Below, piece by piece: positions 51,666 through 62,183 of a DNA stretch of 64,000 nt. The stretch is taken from the NCBI RefSeq assembly GCF_012295615.1, contig NZ_CP051183.1, positions 997,001-1,061,000 of the forward strand, read 5' to 3'. Under the pieces are notes generated by a model. That model was not told the DNA's origin. It worked only from the letters and a program-made list of their open reading frames with translations, and made no database searches. The stretch comes from Bermanella marisrubri (lineage in GTDB: Bacteria > Pseudomonadota > Gammaproteobacteria > Pseudomonadales > Oceanobacteraceae). Position numbers and translations under genes: made by a program. Within the stretch, counting starts at the first letter, position 1, and each line of letters opens with the position of its first letter.

Positions 51666-52883
51666 ATGTCAGACATCAATAAGATCGTATTGGCTTACTC
51701 TGGTGGATTGGACACTTCGGTCATCGCGAAATGGCTACAAGAAGAGTACAACGCCGAGATTGTTACTTTTACCGCAGACCTTGGTCAGGGTGAAGAGTTG
51801 GAGCCAGCCCGCAAAAAAGCCGAAGCCATGGGCATTAAAGAGATCTTTATTGATGACTTGCGAGAAGAATTCGCACGTGACTTCGTATTTCCAATGTTCC
51901 GCGCAAACGCAATCTATGAAGGTGAGTATTACTTAGGTACTTCTATTGCTCGCCCTTTAATTGCGAAGCGTTTAATTGAAATCGCAAATGAAACGGGTGC
52001 GGATGCCATCGCTCACGGTGCTACTGGTAAAGGTAATGACCAAGTGCGTTTCGAGCTGGGTGCGTATGCATTGTCACCTAACATCCAGGTAATTGCGCCT
52101 TGGCGCGAGTGGGATTTGAATTCCCGTGAAAAACTCATGGCCTATTGTGAAGAGCACAATATTCCAGTTGAGAACAAGCAAGGTAAAAAGTCGCCGTATT
52201 CCATGGACGCGAACCTGCTTCATATCTCCTATGAGGGTGATTTAATTGAAGATCCTTGGGCTGAGCCTGAGGAAGATATGTGGTTATGGACCAAGTCGCC
52301 AGAGGCGGCGCCAGATGAGCCAACTTACATTGAATTGACATACAAGCAGGGCGATATCGTGGCGATTGATGATAAAGCCATGTCCCCAGCGGAAGTCATG
52401 GAACACTTAAACAAAGTGGCGGGTGAAAATGGTATCGGTCGTACCGATATTGTAGAAAATCGCTATGTGGGTATGAAAGCGCGTGGTTGTTACGAGACGC
52501 CAGCGGGTTTTGTAATGCTTAAAGCACACCGTGCTATCGAGTCGATTACTCTGGACCGAGATGCCGCGCACTTGAAAGATGAAATGATGCCTCGCTATGC
52601 AGAGTTGATCTACAACGGTTACTGGTGGAGCCCTGAGCGCAAGATGCTTCAAGCGGCAATCGATCAAACCCAGGAAAACGTTAACGGTAAAGTTCGTTTG
52701 AAGCTGTACAAAGGCAATATCATTGTTGTGGGTCGTACCAGTGACGAGTCTTTATTTGATGAGAAGATTGCAACGTTTGAAGATGATGCAGGTTCTTATG
52801 ATCAAAAAGACGCTGCGGGCTTTATCAAGTTAAACGCATTGCGTTTGCGTGTTGCTGCTAAGAAGGGCCGCAAACTACTATAA
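51666..52883 (+). CDS. argG: Argininosuccinate synthase
   Basis: A 405-residue enzyme of normal length. The ATP pyrophosphatase loop is [10 protein letters not shown] (about 9-18); the segments [14 protein letters not shown] and [14 protein letters not shown] are invariant in ArgG. It joins citrulline and aspartate in arginine synthesis. A TAGGAGC ribosome site precedes the ATG. No clear ARG box was seen upstream. Monocistronic, with its own terminator. Confidence 0.97.
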   Translation: MSDINKIVLAYSGGLDTSVIAKWLQEEYNAEIVTFTADLGQGEELEPARKKAEAMGIKEIFIDDLREEFARDFVFPMFRANAIYEGEYYLGTSIARPLIAKRLIEIANETGADAIAHGATGKGNDQVRFELGAYALSPNIQVIAPWREWDLNSREKLMAYCEEHNIPVENKQGKKSPYSMDANLLHISYEGDLIEDPWAEPEEDMWLWTKSPEAAPDEPTYIELTYKQGDIVAIDDKAMSPAEVMEHLNKVAGENGIGRTDIVENRYVGMKARGCYETPAGFVMLKAHRAIESITLDRDAAHLKDEMMPRYAELIYNGYWWSPERKMLQAAIDQTQENVNGKVRLKLYKGNIIVVGRTSDESLFDEKIATFEDDAGSYDQKDAAGFIKLNALRLRVAAKKGRKLL

Positions 52884-52908
52884 GTTTTAGTCGACATGTT
52901 AGCGTAAT

Positions 52909-52934
52909 AAAAAAGGGGCTCTGGCCCCTTTTTT
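52909..52934. terminator. Bidirectional rho-independent terminator after argG
   Basis: Six A, GGGGC-TCTG-GCCCC (52915-52919 and 52924-52928), then six T. It serves argG and the convergent haem-protein gene. Confidence 0.94.
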
Positions 52935-52975
52935 ATATGTTACGTTTGTTGCTGATCTTTATTTTGATACTTGTC

Positions 52976-53527
52976 TTAGTGTTGATATTTGACAATAAAT
53001 GCCCCACGTAGGTCTCCTTGCTTGAAACCCGTTGCTTGGTCATTGGGGTATAGCTCAGTCAGCTTTGTTTTGACCGCTGGATTTAATTCGTTGCCATGAC
53101 AAGTTAAACAAGGCTTTCCTGTACCGATGGCTTTGATGTAATACCAGCCGTCATCTCTTTCTTCTACTTTGTCTAAGCTGTCTATCTTTTCGCCCTCGGC
53201 CAGACGTTGTTCAAATTCTTTTAATATTTCTTTTTGCCATGAGCTTGCTTGATTCTGAGGATTCCTAATCTTTAGAGCCGTGCGACTAATAACATAAGCA
53301 CCATTACTGTGTTGTTGTGCAATTGCAGGGGCGCTGACATTGCACACGTTTATGGCCGCAACAGGCCCTTGGCTTTTCATTGTTGTAACAAGCGTTGTTT
53401 TTAAATCATTGGCAAACGCTTTAATTGTCTGTTTAGCCTCATCTTGAGAGGGCGTTGCTGTACTTAGGCTGGCACCCATTAAAAACAACAAACCTGAAAG
53501 CGTGGTTGCAAGGTTAAATCGGATCAT
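52976..53527 (-). CDS. Periplasmic c-type haem protein (DUF3365/Tll0287-like)
   Basis: A 183-residue exported protein: signal peptide (about 1-24), then a PAS-like DUF3365 domain with the covalent haem motif C140-LT-C143-H144 near the C-terminus. The family includes Tll0287 and sensory c-haem proteins; roles in redox or gas sensing are proposed. This copy has no kinase or other output domain. It sits between argG (convergent) and the M48/DUF898 genes, without a partner. Confidence 0.85.
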   Translation of the reverse strand: MIRFNLATTLSGLLFLMGASLSTATPSQDEAKQTIKAFANDLKTTLVTTMKSQGPVAAINVCNVSAPAIAQQHSNGAYVISRTALKIRNPQNQASSWQKEILKEFEQRLAEGEKIDSLDKVEERDDGWYYIKAIGTGKPCLTCHGNELNPAVKTKLTELYPNDQATGFKQGDLRGAFIVKYQH

Positions 53528-53683
53528 AGGGTTATCCTTGTATTAGATTTTTCTAATTAAGGAATATAGAATATAAGTGCGACAGATACAACCATGCCCA
53601 GATTGTTATCTACATTCGGTACAACAGGGAGTGGGGTGATGGCAGAACAGTATACCGTTTAGCCATCTCCGATGACGTGTCGG

Positions 53684-54766
53684 CTACTGAGCGAGCTTGA
53701 TTCGTTCTTGCGTCATCGGGTGTGTCGAGAAGTATTTGCTCCACTTATTCTCAGGGTTAGATTCATCACCTGCTAGCCGTTTCATAATATCGGCAAAATA
53801 TTGAGGGCTAATACCTTGATCCTTCAAAGCACTAATCGCGTATTGGTCCGCTTCTATCTCAAAATCACGAGAATATTGTAAATCCAACAATAGAACGGGT
53901 AAGCCCGCGATAAGTTCCGCGCTTTCCAGATCACCCGTCATGAGTAGTAATATAACCCAAGTAACTGCGCCTTGAATGGATCGTCGCAGTATATGCTTAT
54001 GTTGTAAGTGTCCCAGCTCATGAAATGCGATGGCCAATAATTCGTGATCGTGTTCAATAATTTCGATTAGCCCATCGGTAAAAACAATATTGCCATCAGG
54101 GAGCGCAAATGCGTTGGCTATGGATTCTAGTTCACCATCACTCGACTTGTCAGAGGTAAATCTTCGAAAATGAATCTTTAACTCCTGATCCGCATACTGC
54201 TCTAAGTATGGCGTAAGTAATTGTTTAATTTCTTCTTGTTTCGTATTCGTTAATTGGCTGGGAGTAAAAAGTGTTGTGTCGAGCACGTAAAGTGCGCTGT
54301 CACCTTCTTCTAGAGAATCGATAGGTAATTGATGAGCGGCGGCGTTGGCGATAGCCGGAATGCCATAAATAAAAAAGCCCCAGCAAAATAGCATTGTAAA
54401 AATGATAGAAGCAAAGATCATAGACGAATTGCTTTCTAGTTTATGTAGGATGTTGTTATGTTTACTCTTAGAAATGCTAGAACGTAATGAGTCCATTTCA
54501 GAAAGAGCAGAACTTACAAAAAGGCTTCCCTCATCAATGCTAATTTCTCGAGGTGTATCGCCAAGAGGTGATTCGAACGTCAGTTGATGGCTGCGATACT
54601 GGTGGCGTTTTAGTATCGAGCCATCTTTCGAAACTTCTTCGATTTGAATGAAGAAGTGGTGCTCTGAGTCGCTAGTATTGCTGTGGGCAACTAGCCGAGC
54701 GGGAATGCCTTTGCTGCATTCTCCGCTAAAAAACTCACCCTCGATCGTAAACTGACGTTCGCTCAT
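53684..54766 (-). CDS. M48-family membrane metallopeptidase
   Basis: A 360-residue protein. N-terminal soluble domain (1-112), one membrane helix (about 115-137), and a C-terminal M48 peptidase domain with the zinc motif HELGH at 249-253 and the third ligand Glu303 in the context DFEIEADQYA. Peptidase domain is therefore intact and placed on the far side of the membrane from the N-terminal domain. The partner DUF898 protein is encoded six bases upstream on the same transcript. M48 enzymes of this kind act in envelope protein quality control; substrate unknown. Confidence 0.88.
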   Translation of the reverse strand: MSERQFTIEGEFFSGECSKGIPARLVAHSNTSDSEHHFFIQIEEVSKDGSILKRHQYRSHQLTFESPLGDTPREISIDEGSLFVSSALSEMDSLRSSISKSKHNNILHKLESNSSMIFASIIFTMLFCWGFFIYGIPAIANAAAHQLPIDSLEEGDSALYVLDTTLFTPSQLTNTKQEEIKQLLTPYLEQYADQELKIHFRRFTSDKSSDGELESIANAFALPDGNIVFTDGLIEIIEHDHELLAIAFHELGHLQHKHILRRSIQGAVTWVILLLMTGDLESAELIAGLPVLLLDLQYSRDFEIEADQYAISALKDQGISPQYFADIMKRLAGDESNPENKWSKYFSTHPMTQERIKLAQ

Positions 54767-54771
54767 TTGGG

Positions 54772-55785
54772 TTATACGCCTAGATCAAACACGTTACCGA
54801 GTTCATCGCCCAGCGCGTTGCTGTCTTGTGCTTGTGCAGCTGTGAAATTCTCTAGACTTCCGACGACATTTAGCTCAACGTTCTCACTCACGAACTTAGC
54901 CATTCGAACTTGCGCTGCAGGCAAGTAAAGGCCTAGTGTGATCATGGTTAAAAAGGTGTTGATGATGAGTACTTTGGCGAAACCAACAGCAGGCACTTGA
55001 GCGACAAAGCGATGCTCTTCAATTTCGGTTTGATTAAACATTAAGTTAAGAATACTTGTACTCATGTAAACCATTAGCGCAAAGTAACCTACGATCATGA
55101 CAAGAATTGAAACGGGAGCAAGTGACATAAATTGAAGTGCCCATACGACAAACCAAAGCATCAAACCAGCACCAATAAGTGTCAACATGATGATACCGTA
55201 GTCTCCGTAGGTAGCTTTGTAGTCGAAGCGACTTGTTCCATAGCTTGTATTCGCAATAGTGAATTGATGTGATTTTAGAATGGCCATCGGCATAAGTATG
55301 CCCAAGGATAAAACGCCTAAAATAGGCCATACAATATAGGCCATGAGAGCTTCTAAATAGTTGCCGTGGAAGCCAAAGCGAATATTGCGGTATGCACTCA
55401 TGTTACGATCAAATGTTTGGGCACGACAGATAATCCAAGGCACTGCAATCAAAAAACAAATGGCAAGGCCTAAGCCGAGCACTGGACTCATTTGAGATAT
55501 CACTGAATAAGCAATGAAAATTGCGATCGCAATGAGTCGGCCTTTTAAGATAGTTATGGGGCTCGCTAGATATCGAAAATTGTGGTTATCAATATAAAGA
55601 TTTGAATAAAAGTAGCGTTTGTTGCGGACCGTCGCCCAAGCGCTGTAAATACCAAAGGTCACTATGGTTAATAGGATATTAACAATCCAAATTTTAAAAT
55701 ATTCTGTGCCATCGCCTTTGAATTGGAATTGGCACGATTGGATTGAGCCACTTTGCTCAGCAGCTGGAGTCGTAAGTTCGTCCAT
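54772..55785 (-). CDS. DUF898 (YjgN-family) membrane protein
   Basis: A 337-residue protein with about seven or eight membrane helices arranged as the two-repeat DUF898 pattern. The repeat signature F-x-G-x-G-x-E-Y-F-x-I-W-I-V-N-I-L-L near residues 21-38 recurs near 285-305, followed each time by Y-x-A-W/A-x-V-R. Function is unknown. The tight pairing with the downstream M48 peptidase gene suggests a joint role in the inner membrane. Confidence 0.85.
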   Translation of the reverse strand: MDELTTPAAEQSGSIQSCQFQFKGDGTEYFKIWIVNILLTIVTFGIYSAWATVRNKRYFYSNLYIDNHNFRYLASPITILKGRLIAIAIFIAYSVISQMSPVLGLGLAICFLIAVPWIICRAQTFDRNMSAYRNIRFGFHGNYLEALMAYIVWPILGVLSLGILMPMAILKSHQFTIANTSYGTSRFDYKATYGDYGIIMLTLIGAGLMLWFVVWALQFMSLAPVSILVMIVGYFALMVYMSTSILNLMFNQTEIEEHRFVAQVPAVGFAKVLIINTFLTMITLGLYLPAAQVRMAKFVSENVELNVVGSLENFTAAQAQDSNALGDELGNVFDLGV

Positions 55786-55878
55786 TGAATAGATTGCCTT
55801 ATTATGATTTTAGTATGATTAAGCAAGCGTGTATAACGTCTTCCTTGAAGGGCGCAGATATTAGAAAAAAGCCGTACT

Positions 55879-56235
55879 TTAATCAATGTTTTTCTGTAGG
55901 CTATTTCTTTTGGCTCGGCGATAGCTATCGAGCATTCCAATAGACCAGAGTAGTAATAATCCGCCATAAATAAAATTGATTTGTCGGTCCGATAATAATC
56001 CTGGTGTTTGCTGAATCTGCTCTCGAATTTGCAGAATATTAAGTGACAAGTCCCCGTAGACGATTTGTTGGGCAATGATTTGTGCTTTGTAATTGGCTTC
56101 TATCAAAAGCGGAATAAATAAAAGCGCGGTCACTAGGATGAAGATTGAGCCTAGTACTTTATTCTTAGTAAGGAAATAACCGGAACCTGGAAAGATAAAG
56201 GCTGAGTAAAGAAGGGCTTTGTGTTGAATTTGCAT
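55879..56235 (-). CDS. Small membrane protein upstream of the DUF898-M48 pair
   Basis: Not recognised by name. The 118-residue protein has an N-terminal hydrophobic stretch (LLYSAFIFPGSGYFLTKNKVLGSIF, in part) resembling small membrane proteins with a PGxG turn, a second helix (about 28-45), and a third near 88-105. It may be the first gene of the transcript with DUF898 and M48, 93 bases before DUF898. A perfect CRP core site lies about 46 bases upstream of its ATG. Confidence 0.6.
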   Translation of the reverse strand: MQIQHKALLYSAFIFPGSGYFLTKNKVLGSIFILVTALLFIPLLIEANYKAQIIAQQIVYGDLSLNILQIREQIQQTPGLLSDRQINFIYGGLLLLWSIGMLDSYRRAKRNSLQKNID

Positions 56236-56273
56236 AATATCGATGTATCGAAAAATAAGTCATTAATCCCAAG

Positions 56274-56289
56274 TGTGATCAATGTCACA
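56274..56289. promoter_or_regulatory. CRP/Vfr-type binding site
   Basis: TGTGA-TCAATG-TCACA, a perfect CRP core with A+T-rich flanks (AAG before, CATAA after). It lies in the 299-bp gap between the minus-strand small membrane gene and the fasciclin gene, 46 bases from the former ATG and 245 from the latter. The rest of the gap is A+T-rich with no clear hexamers. Confidence 0.7.
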
Positions 56290-56534
56290 CATAATTTCCA
56301 TGTGAAAAATCTTTTCATTACGTGGAGTTTTCACTAACGGTTTATATCATAAAAATTGTTTTAAAGAATTTTTTGTTAATGGACTTGATTCAGACCAAGT
56401 GAAAACAAGTGTTTACATAAATAGATCTAAATTACTTATAAATAAGAACGAAATCTTGTTGTTTATTTTATCAATCCAAAAGAAGAGTCCATTCCGTAGT
56501 TCTCAGCACCTACTAAACAGGAAGGAGAACCACA

Positions 56535-57545
56535 ATGAAAAAACTACTTTTACCGCTAACACTTGTTTCCTCAGTCATTCTGGCTGGCTGTGGTAGTGAT
56601 GACGATGACAGCCGAACAACGGTTGTTGATGTTGCTCAGGGTGACGACCGCTTTACGACGCTCGTTACCGCGATTGAAACCGCCGGTCTTGCCGCTACCT
56701 TAGAAGGAGACGGTCCATTTACTGTTTTTGCTCCTACTAACGAAGCTTTTGCAGAGTACCTAACTGACAATGGGTTGGAAGCGACAGATTTGCTTGCTGC
56801 CGACAGCCTTGCCGATATCCTGACCTACCACGTATTGCCTGTTGAAGCCGATTCTACAGCGGCTGCAAGCATTGCAGGTTCAGAAAGCGCTAACGACCAG
56901 TTAGTTGAAACTGTTTACGGTGACGACGTTCTACTATCATTGAGCGGTTCAGATTTATTAGTTAACGATGCCACGGTTGTTCAGGCAGATGTGCAAGCTG
57001 ACAACGGTGTGATTCATGCCATCGATTCTGTTTTAGAGATCCCTGAAAAAAATGCGTTATCTGACGAGAACAAAACAATCACTGAACTGGTTGTTGCTTT
57101 GGCTGGAGCGCAGACAGGAGCTGAGTTTACTGTCCTTAAAGACGCTGTTGTTGCGGCAGGTCTTGATGACGATTTAGGCGGTGAAGGCCCGTTTACTGTA
57201 TTCGCGCCAACTGATGCGGCATTTGCTGACCTGTTGCAAAATGCTCAAGGCGGCCCTTATGATGATTTGAACGATCTAGTGAATGCACTCGGACTTGAGG
57301 CGGTAACGGATATCCTTCTTCAGCACGTGGTATCGGCCAAAGTAAACAGTAACGTTGTTGTATTGGCTGATGGTGTGTCTCTCGCGACATTAAATGATGA
57401 GCAAAGCATTACCATTGGCGTGTCGAATGGTTCGGTGACGGCTGATGGATCAAATGTTTCAGTCACAGATGTTTATGCGTCAAATGGTATTATCCACGTT
57501 ATCGACACCGTGATTACTACGGACGATAACCCATCAGCACAATAG
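56535..57545 (+). CDS. Fasciclin (FAS1) double-domain lipoprotein
   Basis: A 336-residue secreted lipoprotein: signal with lipobox LAGC (Cys19), acidic linker SDDDDS, then two FAS1 domains at about 33-172 and 185-328. Each has the family signature DGPFTVFAPTNEAF / EGPFTVFAPTDAAF and a later GVIHAIDSVL / GIIHVIDTVI. FAS1 domains mediate adhesion; a surface or periplasmic adhesive role is inferred. The AGGAAGGAG ribosome site before the ATG is very strong, suggesting high expression. Own terminator follows. Confidence 0.92.
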   Translation: MKKLLLPLTLVSSVILAGCGSDDDDSRTTVVDVAQGDDRFTTLVTAIETAGLAATLEGDGPFTVFAPTNEAFAEYLTDNGLEATDLLAADSLADILTYHVLPVEADSTAAASIAGSESANDQLVETVYGDDVLLSLSGSDLLVNDATVVQADVQADNGVIHAIDSVLEIPEKNALSDENKTITELVVALAGAQTGAEFTVLKDAVVAAGLDDDLGGEGPFTVFAPTDAAFADLLQNAQGGPYDDLNDLVNALGLEAVTDILLQHVVSAKVNSNVVVLADGVSLATLNDEQSITIGVSNGSVTADGSNVSVTDVYASNGIIHVIDTVITTDDNPSAQ

Positions 57546-57562
57546 TTTTTCTTTAAGAGCTG

Positions 57563-57594
57563 AAAAAAACCCTCCAATATTGGAGGGTTTTTTT
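57563..57594 (+). terminator. Rho-independent terminator of the fasciclin gene
   Basis: A perfect palindrome: seven A, CCCTCCAAT / ATTGGAGGG, seven T. Works on both strands, but only the plus-strand gene ends here. Confidence 0.93.
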
Positions 57595-57725
57595 GTTTTA
57601 TCCTGACATTTCTAAATTTTTTGGCATAATGAAATCAAACACGGAATGTGAGCGCACACTGACTAATTCGTGACCAAATAATGGACTATGCTTATTGAAT
57701 AGTTGATTTTTAGGGTAGTGATTTC

Positions 57726-59777
57726 ATGCCGAAGATGGTGCCACTTCTATATAGCGCCTTGTTGAGTACCTTCATATGTCAAGTAAACGCTTTACAATTA
57801 GCTGAGCTCGATAGTTTTGACTTGGATACCTTGTCTCCTACAGATGAAATCCCGGTCGTTCTCACCGCTGCCCGCCTTCGTCAATCGCAATTGGATACCC
57901 CTGCTTCCGTGACCGTTATTGAATCCGAGACCATCGCTGCTCTAGGATTTAAGGACATCGAAGAAATATTTCGCTTAGTGCCAGGTATGTTGGTGGGCTA
58001 CCACAGTGGGGTAGGTGAAAAAGCCCCTAGTGTTTCTTATCACGGCACGTTATTGCCAGAGCATCGTCGCCTTCAGGTATTGATTGATGGCCGTAGTGTT
58101 TTTAAACCGGGTTTGGCCAGAGTAGAGTGGCTCGATATTCCACTAGCAATAGAAGATATTGATCGTATCGAAGTCATTCGCGGTCCCAACTCTGCAGCCT
58201 ATGGCGCGAACTCCTATTTGGGGGTCATTAACATTTTGACTAAGCACCCCGAAGTAACCGGTGGTAATACAGCAAAAGTTAGATTGGGCGGCAGAAATAC
58301 ACAGGACTCTTACTTTAATTTTAATAACCGCGTAGCAGATACGGATATCCGATTTACCCTGGCGTCCAAACAAGAGTCTGGTTTTGACTACTTAAATGAC
58401 GGCAAAGAAGAGAACCCAGACGATCATACAGGCTGGCATTTTATGCTGCGCACCCACACCCCAATTTCTTCACAGACCAAATTAGAAACCCAGTTGGGCT
58501 ATAAGGACAGCGTGAATGGTCAAAGGGAAATCTATGGCGATTATGTCGATTATCTTGAGCAGGTTGATATTGAAGCAAAAGATACGTTTGCGTGGTTGAA
58601 GGGGGTTCATGAATTCTCTCAGAATCAAATATCGCATTTACAAGTCTATTGGCAGGACTTTGATCGAGTCGAAGAGTGGGCGGCCTGTTTACGAGAGGAC
58701 ATTTTTGGTTTACCAATGAAATGTGGTGAGCTCAATAAAAATATGTATGAAACAAAATCTGAGTTGGAGTTTCAGCATACGAGTGTATGGAATACTGATG
58801 CTCGCTCGGTAGCAGGGTTCAGATATCGTCTTGATGAGTTGGAGTCCGACACCGTTAATGATGGTTACTCTAGTAATGAGAATATAAGCGCGTTTTTGAA
58901 TGTGGAGTATCGCTTATCAGAAAACTGGATTACGAATCTTGGGGCAATGTACGAGGAAGATGAGTTAAATGGATATGATTTCTCGCCGCGGTTGGCGTTA
59001 AATTATTTAATCGGTACATCGCAGACTTTACGTTTTATTTATTCTGAGGCCATTCGCTCTCCAGATCTTTATGAAAAACAAGGGCGGCTGCAGTTCACTT
59101 TAGAGAATGGATATACTCCGGGGGGAGAGCCTTTAGTGCCAGTTGTTTTACCATTTGGTACAGCCACTGGGGAAATTGACAATGAAACCATCTATAGCCA
59201 TGAAATTAGTTACTTTGGCTTGTTGCCAAGTATTCATGCTCAGTTAGATATTAAGCTGTTTTATGACCGCTTAAATGGGCTAATATCGGAGTCTTTAGAT
59301 CACTCACCGTCGAATCCCTTGTCAAATGGACGAAAGTTGCAGATGTCTGGGATAGAGGGTCAGTTTAAATGGAATCCTTCGACCTTTAATACACTCTTAG
59401 TGAGTTTTGCCTATATTGATACTGAGGATGACTTTCCTCAAAACTATGATGATGGTGTTTTCACCCGAGATTCTGAGCGTGAAACAACACTGTCTGCGGA
59501 TATTAGTGGGTCATTGAGTTGGATTCACAGTTTCAATACGGATGCTTCGTTCGCGGCGACTTATTATCACGTAGATAACTGGAACCCCATTACTTATGGC
59601 TTTCAATTCTCTCGGTTAGATTTGGCCTACACAGATCAAATTAGGTTAATGGCTGAGCAGGGTGTTGAACTAAAGCTGAACATGCAATACCGTCTGGACG
59701 ATGATCCTTTGAACCGCCCCAAAAACAATTACGCAGACGATTATTTATTTTACGGATCCATCGCCTACAGATTCTAA
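57726..59777 (+). CDS. TonB-dependent outer-membrane receptor
   Basis: A 683-residue receptor: signal peptide (1-22), a candidate TonB box near PVVLTAARL, a plug domain (about 45-160, with ...[29 protein letters not shown] and GVINILTK), and a C-terminal barrel ending in the aromatic YGSIAYRF. Ligand unknown; the small size and plug type resemble vitamin or siderophore receptors of the BtuB/CirA kind. Independent transcription; its end overlaps nadB by four bases. It probably draws energy from a TonB such as that at 1782. Confidence 0.92.
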   Translation: MPKMVPLLYSALLSTFICQVNALQLAELDSFDLDTLSPTDEIPVVLTAARLRQSQLDTPASVTVIESETIAALGFKDIEEIFRLVPGMLVGYHSGVGEKAPSVSYHGTLLPEHRRLQVLIDGRSVFKPGLARVEWLDIPLAIEDIDRIEVIRGPNSAAYGANSYLGVINILTKHPEVTGGNTAKVRLGGRNTQDSYFNFNNRVADTDIRFTLASKQESGFDYLNDGKEENPDDHTGWHFMLRTHTPISSQTKLETQLGYKDSVNGQREIYGDYVDYLEQVDIEAKDTFAWLKGVHEFSQNQISHLQVYWQDFDRVEEWAACLREDIFGLPMKCGELNKNMYETKSELEFQHTSVWNTDARSVAGFRYRLDELESDTVNDGYSSNENISAFLNVEYRLSENWITNLGAMYEEDELNGYDFSPRLALNYLIGTSQTLRFIYSEAIRSPDLYEKQGRLQFTLENGYTPGGEPLVPVVLPFGTATGEIDNETIYSHEISYFGLLPSIHAQLDIKLFYDRLNGLISESLDHSPSNPLSNGRKLQMSGIEGQFKWNPSTFNTLLVSFAYIDTEDDFPQNYDDGVFTRDSERETTLSADISGSLSWIHSFNTDASFAATYYHVDNWNPITYGFQFSRLDLAYTDQIRLMAEQGVELKLNMQYRLDDDPLNRPKNNYADDYLFYGSIAYRF

Positions 59778-61351
59778 GGTGTTAGCACAGTATCATAGGC
59801 CACGGGCAGTAAGTCTGGATGGCTCAATGAAAAATGTAAGCCACGGCTTTCTTTGCGTAGCATGGCACATTGAATGATTAAGCCGGACACCTCAACCAAG
59901 TTACGCAGCTCCAATAAGTCGCTAGTTACCTTGTGATTAGTGTAAAACTCTTTGATTTCATTTTTTAATAGATCGACACGGTGTTGCGCTCGCAATAGGC
60001 GCTTGTCTGTGCGCACGATGCCCACATAGTCCCACATGAAGCGGCGCAGTTCCTCCCAGTTGTGACTAATAACCACGTCTTCATCACTGTCAGTCACTTG
60101 GCTTTCATCCCAGTCAGGCGCAAAAGGTACGTCTAATTTTTGTTTAATAATGTTCTCTATGTGCTGTGCTGCACTGCGGCCATAAACCACACACTCAAGC
60201 AAGGAGTTGCTCGCCAAGCGATTGGCACCGTGTAATCCGGTATGGGCGCATTCTCCCACTGCGTATAGATTGGGAATGTCTGTGCGGCCCATTTCATCCG
60301 TAACAATGCCTCCGCAGGTGTAGTGAGCGGCAGGTACAACGGGAATGGGCTGTTTACTCATATCAATCCCAAATTCGAGGCAGCGTTCATAAATTGTAGG
60401 GAAATGTTCGATGATGAATTCTTTGGGTTTATGGCTGATATCAAGGTACAGGCAATCAGCCCCCAGGCGTTTCATTTCATGGTCTATGGCGCGAGCCACA
60501 ATATCCCGTGGCGCTAGCTCAGCTCGCTCATCAAAGTTATGCATGAAGCGTGAGCCGTCAGGAAGTAGCAGGTAGCCGCCTTCACCGCGTACCGCTTCGG
60601 TTATTAAAAAGCTTTTTGCCTGTGGGTGATATAAACAAGTGGGATGGAACTGGTTGAATTCCATATTGGCTACGCGACAGCCTGCGCGCCAAGCCATGGC
60701 AATACCATCTCCGGAAGTCCCATCGGGGTTGCTGGTATATAAATAGGATTTACTCGCTCCTCCTGAGGCAATGACGACGGTACGAGCGCGATAGGTTTCC
60801 ACATGACCTGAGTCTTCATTGAGAACATATGCGCCAATGACGCCTTTGCCTGGCAAGTTGAATTTCTCACAAGTAATGAGATCAATAGCTACGCGATGTT
60901 CAAAAAGCGTGATATTGCTATGGCTTTTAGCTTGACCAATTAACGCTTCGCTTACTGCGACCCCTGTGGCATCAGCAGCATGAATGATGCGCCTGTGACT
61001 ATGCCCGCCTTCTTTAGTCAGATGGTATTCACCATTTTCTTTGCTGAATTGTACCTGTTGGTCAATCAACCATTTAATGGCGTCACGACCGTTTTCAACC
61101 GTATGTTTCACTGCATTGTAATTGCAAAGCCCAGCGCCGGCATTAAGCGTATCTTCGATATGTGCTTGGCTTGTGTCTTCGTCATCTAACACAGCGGCAA
61201 TACCGCCTTGCGCCCAGCGTGTGCTTCCACTTTGTAACGTGTCTTTGCTCAAGACGGCAACTTTTGCGTGCTCGGCCACATTCAGTGCCACAGATAGGCC
61301 GGCAGCGCCGCTGCCAATGACCAAAACATCGAATACTTGTCGTTGATCCAT
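59774..61351 (-). CDS. nadB: L-aspartate oxidase (quinolinate pathway of NAD synthesis)
   Basis: A 525-residue FAD enzyme. GSGAAGLS near residue 13 is the dinucleotide site; [12 protein letters not shown] and the capping region with [12 protein letters not shown] are typical of NadB. It oxidises L-aspartate to iminoaspartate for NadA. Distinguished from SdhA/FrdA by length and lack of a membrane partner. It is divergent from rpoE, the conserved gammaproteobacterial arrangement. Confidence 0.95.
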   Translation of the reverse strand: MDQRQVFDVLVIGSGAAGLSVALNVAEHAKVAVLSKDTLQSGSTRWAQGGIAAVLDDEDTSQAHIEDTLNAGAGLCNYNAVKHTVENGRDAIKWLIDQQVQFSKENGEYHLTKEGGHSHRRIIHAADATGVAVSEALIGQAKSHSNITLFEHRVAIDLITCEKFNLPGKGVIGAYVLNEDSGHVETYRARTVVIASGGASKSYLYTSNPDGTSGDGIAMAWRAGCRVANMEFNQFHPTCLYHPQAKSFLITEAVRGEGGYLLLPDGSRFMHNFDERAELAPRDIVARAIDHEMKRLGADCLYLDISHKPKEFIIEHFPTIYERCLEFGIDMSKQPIPVVPAAHYTCGGIVTDEMGRTDIPNLYAVGECAHTGLHGANRLASNSLLECVVYGRSAAQHIENIIKQKLDVPFAPDWDESQVTDSDEDVVISHNWEELRRFMWDYVGIVRTDKRLLRAQHRVDLLKNEIKEFYTNHKVTSDLLELRNLVEVSGLIIQCAMLRKESRGLHFSLSHPDLLPVAYDTVLTP

Positions 61352-61446
61352 AGATTCTCACCTGATAAGTGGCCAGTACTATACTGCCATAAAGCAAAGA
61401 CGTCATCGGCCTGATAGAATGAGGGCAAATATTTTCGCTCATGTGA

Positions 61447-61474
61447 TGAACTTTTAACTCATCCTTGATTCCAA
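61447..61474 (+). promoter_or_regulatory. rpoE: Sigma-E promoter before rpoE
   Basis: TGAACTT, a 16-base spacer, then TCCAA, close to the sigma-E pattern GGAACTT-N16-TCTAA of the autoregulated E. coli rpoE promoter. It is 106 bases before the chosen start codon. Confidence 0.6.
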
Positions 61475-61580
61475 TAACCTTATTGAACGCAATGATTATA
61501 ACGTTCACCACTTGTTCTACCTATAGCGACACACAAATCTAATACGGAACAGGGGTAAACGTGCCATGCACGGGGGAGTG

Positions 61581-62165
61581 ATGGATTCTGACGACCAATT
61601 GGTAGCCAGAGTAAAAAAGGGCGATAAGCGCGCTTTTGACTTACTGGTTTTAAAGTATCAGCACAAAATAATGTCTCTGATTTCTCGCTACGTGCAGGAC
61701 TCAGCGGAGATACAAGATGTGGCGCAAGAAGCTTTCATTAAAGCTTATCGCGCATTGAAGAATTTCCGTGGAGACAGTCAATTTTATACTTGGCTATACC
61801 GAATTGCGGTGAACACTGCGAAGAATTACTTGGTAAGTCAGGGACGTCGTCCGCCTCAACAAGATATTGATGTGGATGATGCGGAACAATTTAACCCAAG
61901 TGCGTCTCTAAAGGATGTAGCTAGCCCTGATCGGTTGTTAGCGAGAGATGAGCTGAAAGCTAAAGTCTTTGAAGCCATGGAGGCTTTGCCGGATGAGCTA
62001 AGGACTGCAATCAATCTTCGTGAGCTAGAAGGAATGAGTTACGAAGAGATCAGTGAGGTTATGGACTGTCCCATCGGAACGGTGCGCTCACGTATTTTCC
62101 GAGCACGTGAGGCGATTGATAAAGCCATCACGCCGTTAATGGAACAAACCGAGAAAACAGCATAG
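61581..62165 (+). CDS. rpoE: RpoE, extracytoplasmic stress sigma factor sigma-E
   Basis: A 194-residue ECF sigma factor. Region 2 (QDVAQEAFIKAYRALKNFRGDSQFYTWLYRIAVNTAKNYLV, seen in part) and region 4 (EGMSYEEISEVMDCPIGTVRSRIFRAREAID, in part) match sigma-E nearly residue for residue. The ATG at 61581 is used (GGGGGAG before it); an in-frame ATG at 61566 would add five residues. It directs genes for envelope protein folding and is held inactive by RseA. First gene of rpoE-rseA-rseB-rseC. Confidence 0.97.
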   Translation: MDSDDQLVARVKKGDKRAFDLLVLKYQHKIMSLISRYVQDSAEIQDVAQEAFIKAYRALKNFRGDSQFYTWLYRIAVNTAKNYLVSQGRRPPQQDIDVDDAEQFNPSASLKDVASPDRLLARDELKAKVFEAMEALPDELRTAINLRELEGMSYEEISEVMDCPIGTVRSRIFRAREAIDKAITPLMEQTEKTA

Positions 62166-62183
62166 TGCTGTAGAGAGGTGATT

